Source: Thermoanaerobacterium thermosaccharolyticum DSM 571 (GTDB lineage: Bacteria > Bacillota > Thermoanaerobacteria > Thermoanaerobacterales > Thermoanaerobacteraceae). Taken from it: 64,000 nt of DNA. Shown one piece after another: positions 61,726 through 64,000 of this stretch (position 1 is its first letter; each line of letters starts with the position of its first letter). Position numbers and translations under genes: made by a program. The stretch covers positions 124,001 through 188,000 of the forward strand of contig NC_014410.1 of assembly GCF_000145615.1 (NCBI RefSeq), read 5' to 3'. Below the pieces are notes generated by a model. That model did not search any database. It was not told the origin of the DNA and saw only the letters and a list, made by a program, of their open reading frames with translations.

Positions 61726-63118
61726 CTCCAATTGCGGCTTTTTTATTGAAATTTAAAAGCATATTGCCTACTTCGTATACATCACCTGCTCCTATCGTTA
61801 TCACCAGATCGCCACTTTTAATTATACTTCTCAAGTAATCTACGATATCGGTAAATTCCTTAATGTAATATGTTTCATTTCCCCTATCCCTGATAAGCTT
61901 AGCTAAATCTTTAGCATGGACAATACCTGTATCTTTTTCTCTTGCTGCATATATATCTGTTATTATTGTTATATCAGCGTTGTCGAAGGAGGTGGCAAAG
62001 TCCTGCAGCAATGAATAAGTACGTGAATAAGTATGTGGCTGAAATATGCATATTATTCTATTGTGAGGGTAATTTAATGCAGACGAAAGAGTGGCTTTGA
62101 TTTCTGTTGGGTGATGTGCGTAGTCGTCGATTATGATAGCACCATCTAAAGTGCCTTTAAACTCAAATCTTCTATGTGTACCCTTAAATTTTTTGATTAT
62201 CGAAGGAGTGCTTTTTATATCTACTCCCAGAAGGTGACAAACAGCCAATGTTGCTAACGCATTGTATATGTTGTGCTTTCCTACGATGGATAACTCAAAA
62301 TTTTGAATGAATACACCATTGTAATATACATCAAATGAAGGGAATCCCTTTTCATCAAATTTTATGTTTTTTGCATTCCATGTACAATTACTGTCAATTC
62401 CAAATGTTATAATATTTCGGTCAACATTTTTAAGTACGCTCATAGTATTTGAATCATCACCGCATGCTACCACAAATCCATCTTTTGGCACAAGGTTTGC
62501 AAACTGTGTAAATGACTGCTTTATATTGTCGATATTTTTAAAGTAATCAAGATGATCTGAATCCACATTTAAAATGACAGCAATATAAGGATAAAATTTT
62601 AAAAAACTATCTGTATATTCACATGCTTCAGTTACAAAATAATCTGATTTTCCTACTCTGACATTTCCGCCGATGACGTCCACTTCACCGCCGACTAGAA
62701 CTGTAGGATCGTAATTCATCTCTTCAAGCAATACTGAAATCAATGATGTTGTGGTCGTCTTTCCGTGGCTTCCAGCTACACCAATGCCATATTTGTATTT
62801 TTTCATTATCTCACCTAAAAGAGTGGCCCTGTCTATTGTTGGGATGTTAAGCTCCCTTGCTCTAATCATTTCGGGATTATCTTCTTTTACTGCTGCTGTG
62901 TATACAACTAAATTAGCACCATCAACATTTGAAGCGTTATGGGGAATATTTATAATTGCGCCTTCATCTTTCAACTTTTGAATTATGTAGGAATCTTTTA
63001 TATCAGAACCTGTAACAATGTGGCCAGCATTTAGCATTATATGAGCAAGACCACTCATGCTAATACCGCCAATGCCTATAAAATGTACTCTATCGAAATT
63101 TTCAATATTTACTTTCAT
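61721..63118 (-). CDS. murC: UDP-N-acetylmuramate--L-alanine ligase
   Basis: A 465-residue Mur ligase. The N-terminal UDP-binding motif is HFIGIGGISMSGLA near residue 11, the ATP loop is GVAGSHGKTTTTSLI near residue 110, and YAHHPTEIKATL with FQPHTYSRT lies in the third domain. It adds L-Ala to UDP-MurNAc in the cytoplasm. ATG 63118 follows GAGGTG and is preferred over 63160. It stands beside purR, an order seen in several clostridia. Confidence 0.96.
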   Translation of the reverse strand: MKVNIENFDRVHFIGIGGISMSGLAHIMLNAGHIVTGSDIKDSYIIQKLKDEGAIINIPHNASNVDGANLVVYTAAVKEDNPEMIRARELNIPTIDRATLLGEIMKKYKYGIGVAGSHGKTTTTSLISVLLEEMNYDPTVLVGGEVDVIGGNVRVGKSDYFVTEACEYTDSFLKFYPYIAVILNVDSDHLDYFKNIDNIKQSFTQFANLVPKDGFVVACGDDSNTMSVLKNVDRNIITFGIDSNCTWNAKNIKFDEKGFPSFDVYYNGVFIQNFELSIVGKHNIYNALATLAVCHLLGVDIKSTPSIIKKFKGTHRRFEFKGTLDGAIIIDDYAHHPTEIKATLSSALNYPHNRIICIFQPHTYSRTYSLLQDFATSFDNADITIITDIYAAREKDTGIVHAKDLAKLIRDRGNETYYIKEFTDIVDYLRSIIKSGDLVITIGAGDVYEVGNMLLNFNKKAAIGA

Positions 63119-63275
63119 TTTAATTACACCTCTTTCAAATTTTGTTATTATTATTACCAAAAAACAGTCACTTTATAAAGATAAAATACTATACAAAAAG
63201 ATTATATCACATATTGCAAATTAATGAACTTTAAAATATAATGTTAAGTAAAAGTTTGTCTTTGGAGGTTTTTCG

Positions 63276-64000
63276 ATGAATGCATACAAAAGGTACGAGA
63301 GAATCAGTGTGATACTTAAGATATTGACCGAAAACCCCAATAAATTATTTAATTTAAATTATTTTATGGACTTATTTAATGTAGCAAAATCAACTGCATC
63401 AGAAGATATAGATATACTTAAAAGTATATTAGAAAAGTTCGGCCTAGGTGATATAAAAACAGTTGCAGGAGCTGGTGGAGGGATTAAATATATTCCTATA
63501 AATAATATAGATAATTTTCATGAATTTATGATAGATATATGCAGAAAGCTTGAAGACCCCAAGAGGATAATTCCGGGAGGTTTTTTGTATACTGCTGATA
63601 TTATCTATTCGCCACAATATGCAAATAAAATAGGTGAAATTCTTTCGTATCCATTTCAAGAAAAAGATGTTGATGCTGTTGTGACGGTGGAGACAAAAGG
63701 TATACCTATTGCTATGATGTGTGCAAGAGCTTTAAATGTGCCTTTAGTTATTATAAGACAGGACAATAGAGTTACTGAGGGCTCGTCAGTTTCAATAAAC
63801 TACGTTTCAGGTTCACAAAAGCAGATAAAAGCCATGTCGCTTTCTAGGAGATCCTTAGAGAGAAATTCAAAAGTAGTTTTAATAGATGATTTCATGAAAG
63901 CTGGAGGTACTATAAAAGGCATGATTGAGCTCATGAATGAGTTTGATGCGGAAGTATTGGGTGCGGGTGTAATGATAGCAACAAAAGAGCCTGAAGTTAA
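63276..64000 (+). CDS. purR: Pur operon repressor PurR, 3' end beyond window
   Basis: 241 residues are visible and the frame is open at the window edge. The N-terminal winged helix (YERISVILKILTENPNKLFNLNYFMDLFNVAKSTASEDI) and the phosphoribosyltransferase-like domain with the PRPP loop VVLIDDFMKAGGTIKGM near residue 205 are the B. subtilis PurR layout. TVETKGIPIAMMCARAL is the usual dimer region. PurR represses purine genes and is released by PRPP. Start ATG 63276 follows TTGGAGG. Little more than the last 30 residues should be missing. Confidence 0.94.
   Translation, partial: MNAYKRYERISVILKILTENPNKLFNLNYFMDLFNVAKSTASEDIDILKSILEKFGLGDIKTVAGAGGGIKYIPINNIDNFHEFMIDICRKLEDPKRIIPGGFLYTADIIYSPQYANKIGEILSYPFQEKDVDAVVTVETKGIPIAMMCARALNVPLVIIRQDNRVTEGSSVSINYVSGSQKQIKAMSLSRRSLERNSKVVLIDDFMKAGGTIKGMIELMNEFDAEVLGAGVMIATKEPEV

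Noticed and set aside
1..64000. tRNA or rRNA genes
   Set aside because: No cloverleaf with a TTCGA-type arm or rRNA-like GC-rich stretch was noticed; the only GC-rich island (23740-23830) does not fold as a tRNA.

Overview
The window is AT-rich Firmicute DNA. A six-subunit Ech-type hydrogenase, an SLH-anchored mannanase, a spore-cortex-hydrolase-like protein, an AsrABC sulfite reductase and a YhbDEF bactofilin operon together point to an anaerobic, saccharolytic, spore-forming clostridium. My best guess is Thermoanaerobacterium or a close relative; this is inferred from gene content and I had no alignment to test it.

Layout. 1-9192: energy-converting [NiFe] hydrogenase (3' part of echA, then echBCDEF), running directly into the maturation genes hypA-B-F-C-D-E. 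9221-12964: SleB/CwlJ-like hydrolase, GNAT acetyltransferase, DbpA-like RNA helicase and a nitronate-monooxygenase-like flavoprotein that appears to start at AUA. 13193-26133: a mannan utilisation locus with an SLH-anchored GH26 mannanase, an ABC sugar importer without its own ATPase, a GH130 phosphorylase, a CE7 esterase and a GH36 alpha-galactosidase. The mannanase and importer promoters share an identical 18-bp box at identical spacing. 26240-30812: autoregulated YtrA-type regulator with an ABC exporter, a probable type I toxin/antisense-RNA locus (toxin frame broken), a HAD phosphatase and a B12-binding radical SAM protein. 30830-34074: asrCBA on the minus strand with a CRP/FNR-type box upstream, and a YmaF-like protein.

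34182-47545 is an accessory island. A cassette occurs three times (A partial, B and C fuller): a secreted copper-amine-oxidase-N-like protein, a hairpin, a secreted protein or 36-residue mini-peptide, a GAF-HTH one-component regulator, two palindromic boxes 33 bp apart, and a promoter reading toward a secreted effector-like gene (RlpA-like after B; DUF6973-like after C, behind an insertion-sequence relic). Between them lie a VanZ-like protein, small membrane proteins, a frameshifted TolB-like protein, a MITE-like inverted repeat and an IS200/IS605 remnant that keeps an omega-RNA-like right end without tnpB. This cassette family is the strongest candidate for an undescribed system.

47579-64000 mixes housekeeping genes (DapA-like, yhbDEF, two near-identical hsp20 genes, CAAX protease, MalR-like LacI regulator, murC, purR) with a graveyard at 52.1-59.1 kb: transposase relics, one intact DDE transposase, an AbrB/PIN toxin-antitoxin pair, and fragments of MFS, ABC and zinc-ribbon genes. 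Direct hsp20 repeats bracket the graveyard.

No rRNA, tRNA or CRISPR array was seen. All family calls come from reading motifs; no database search was possible.
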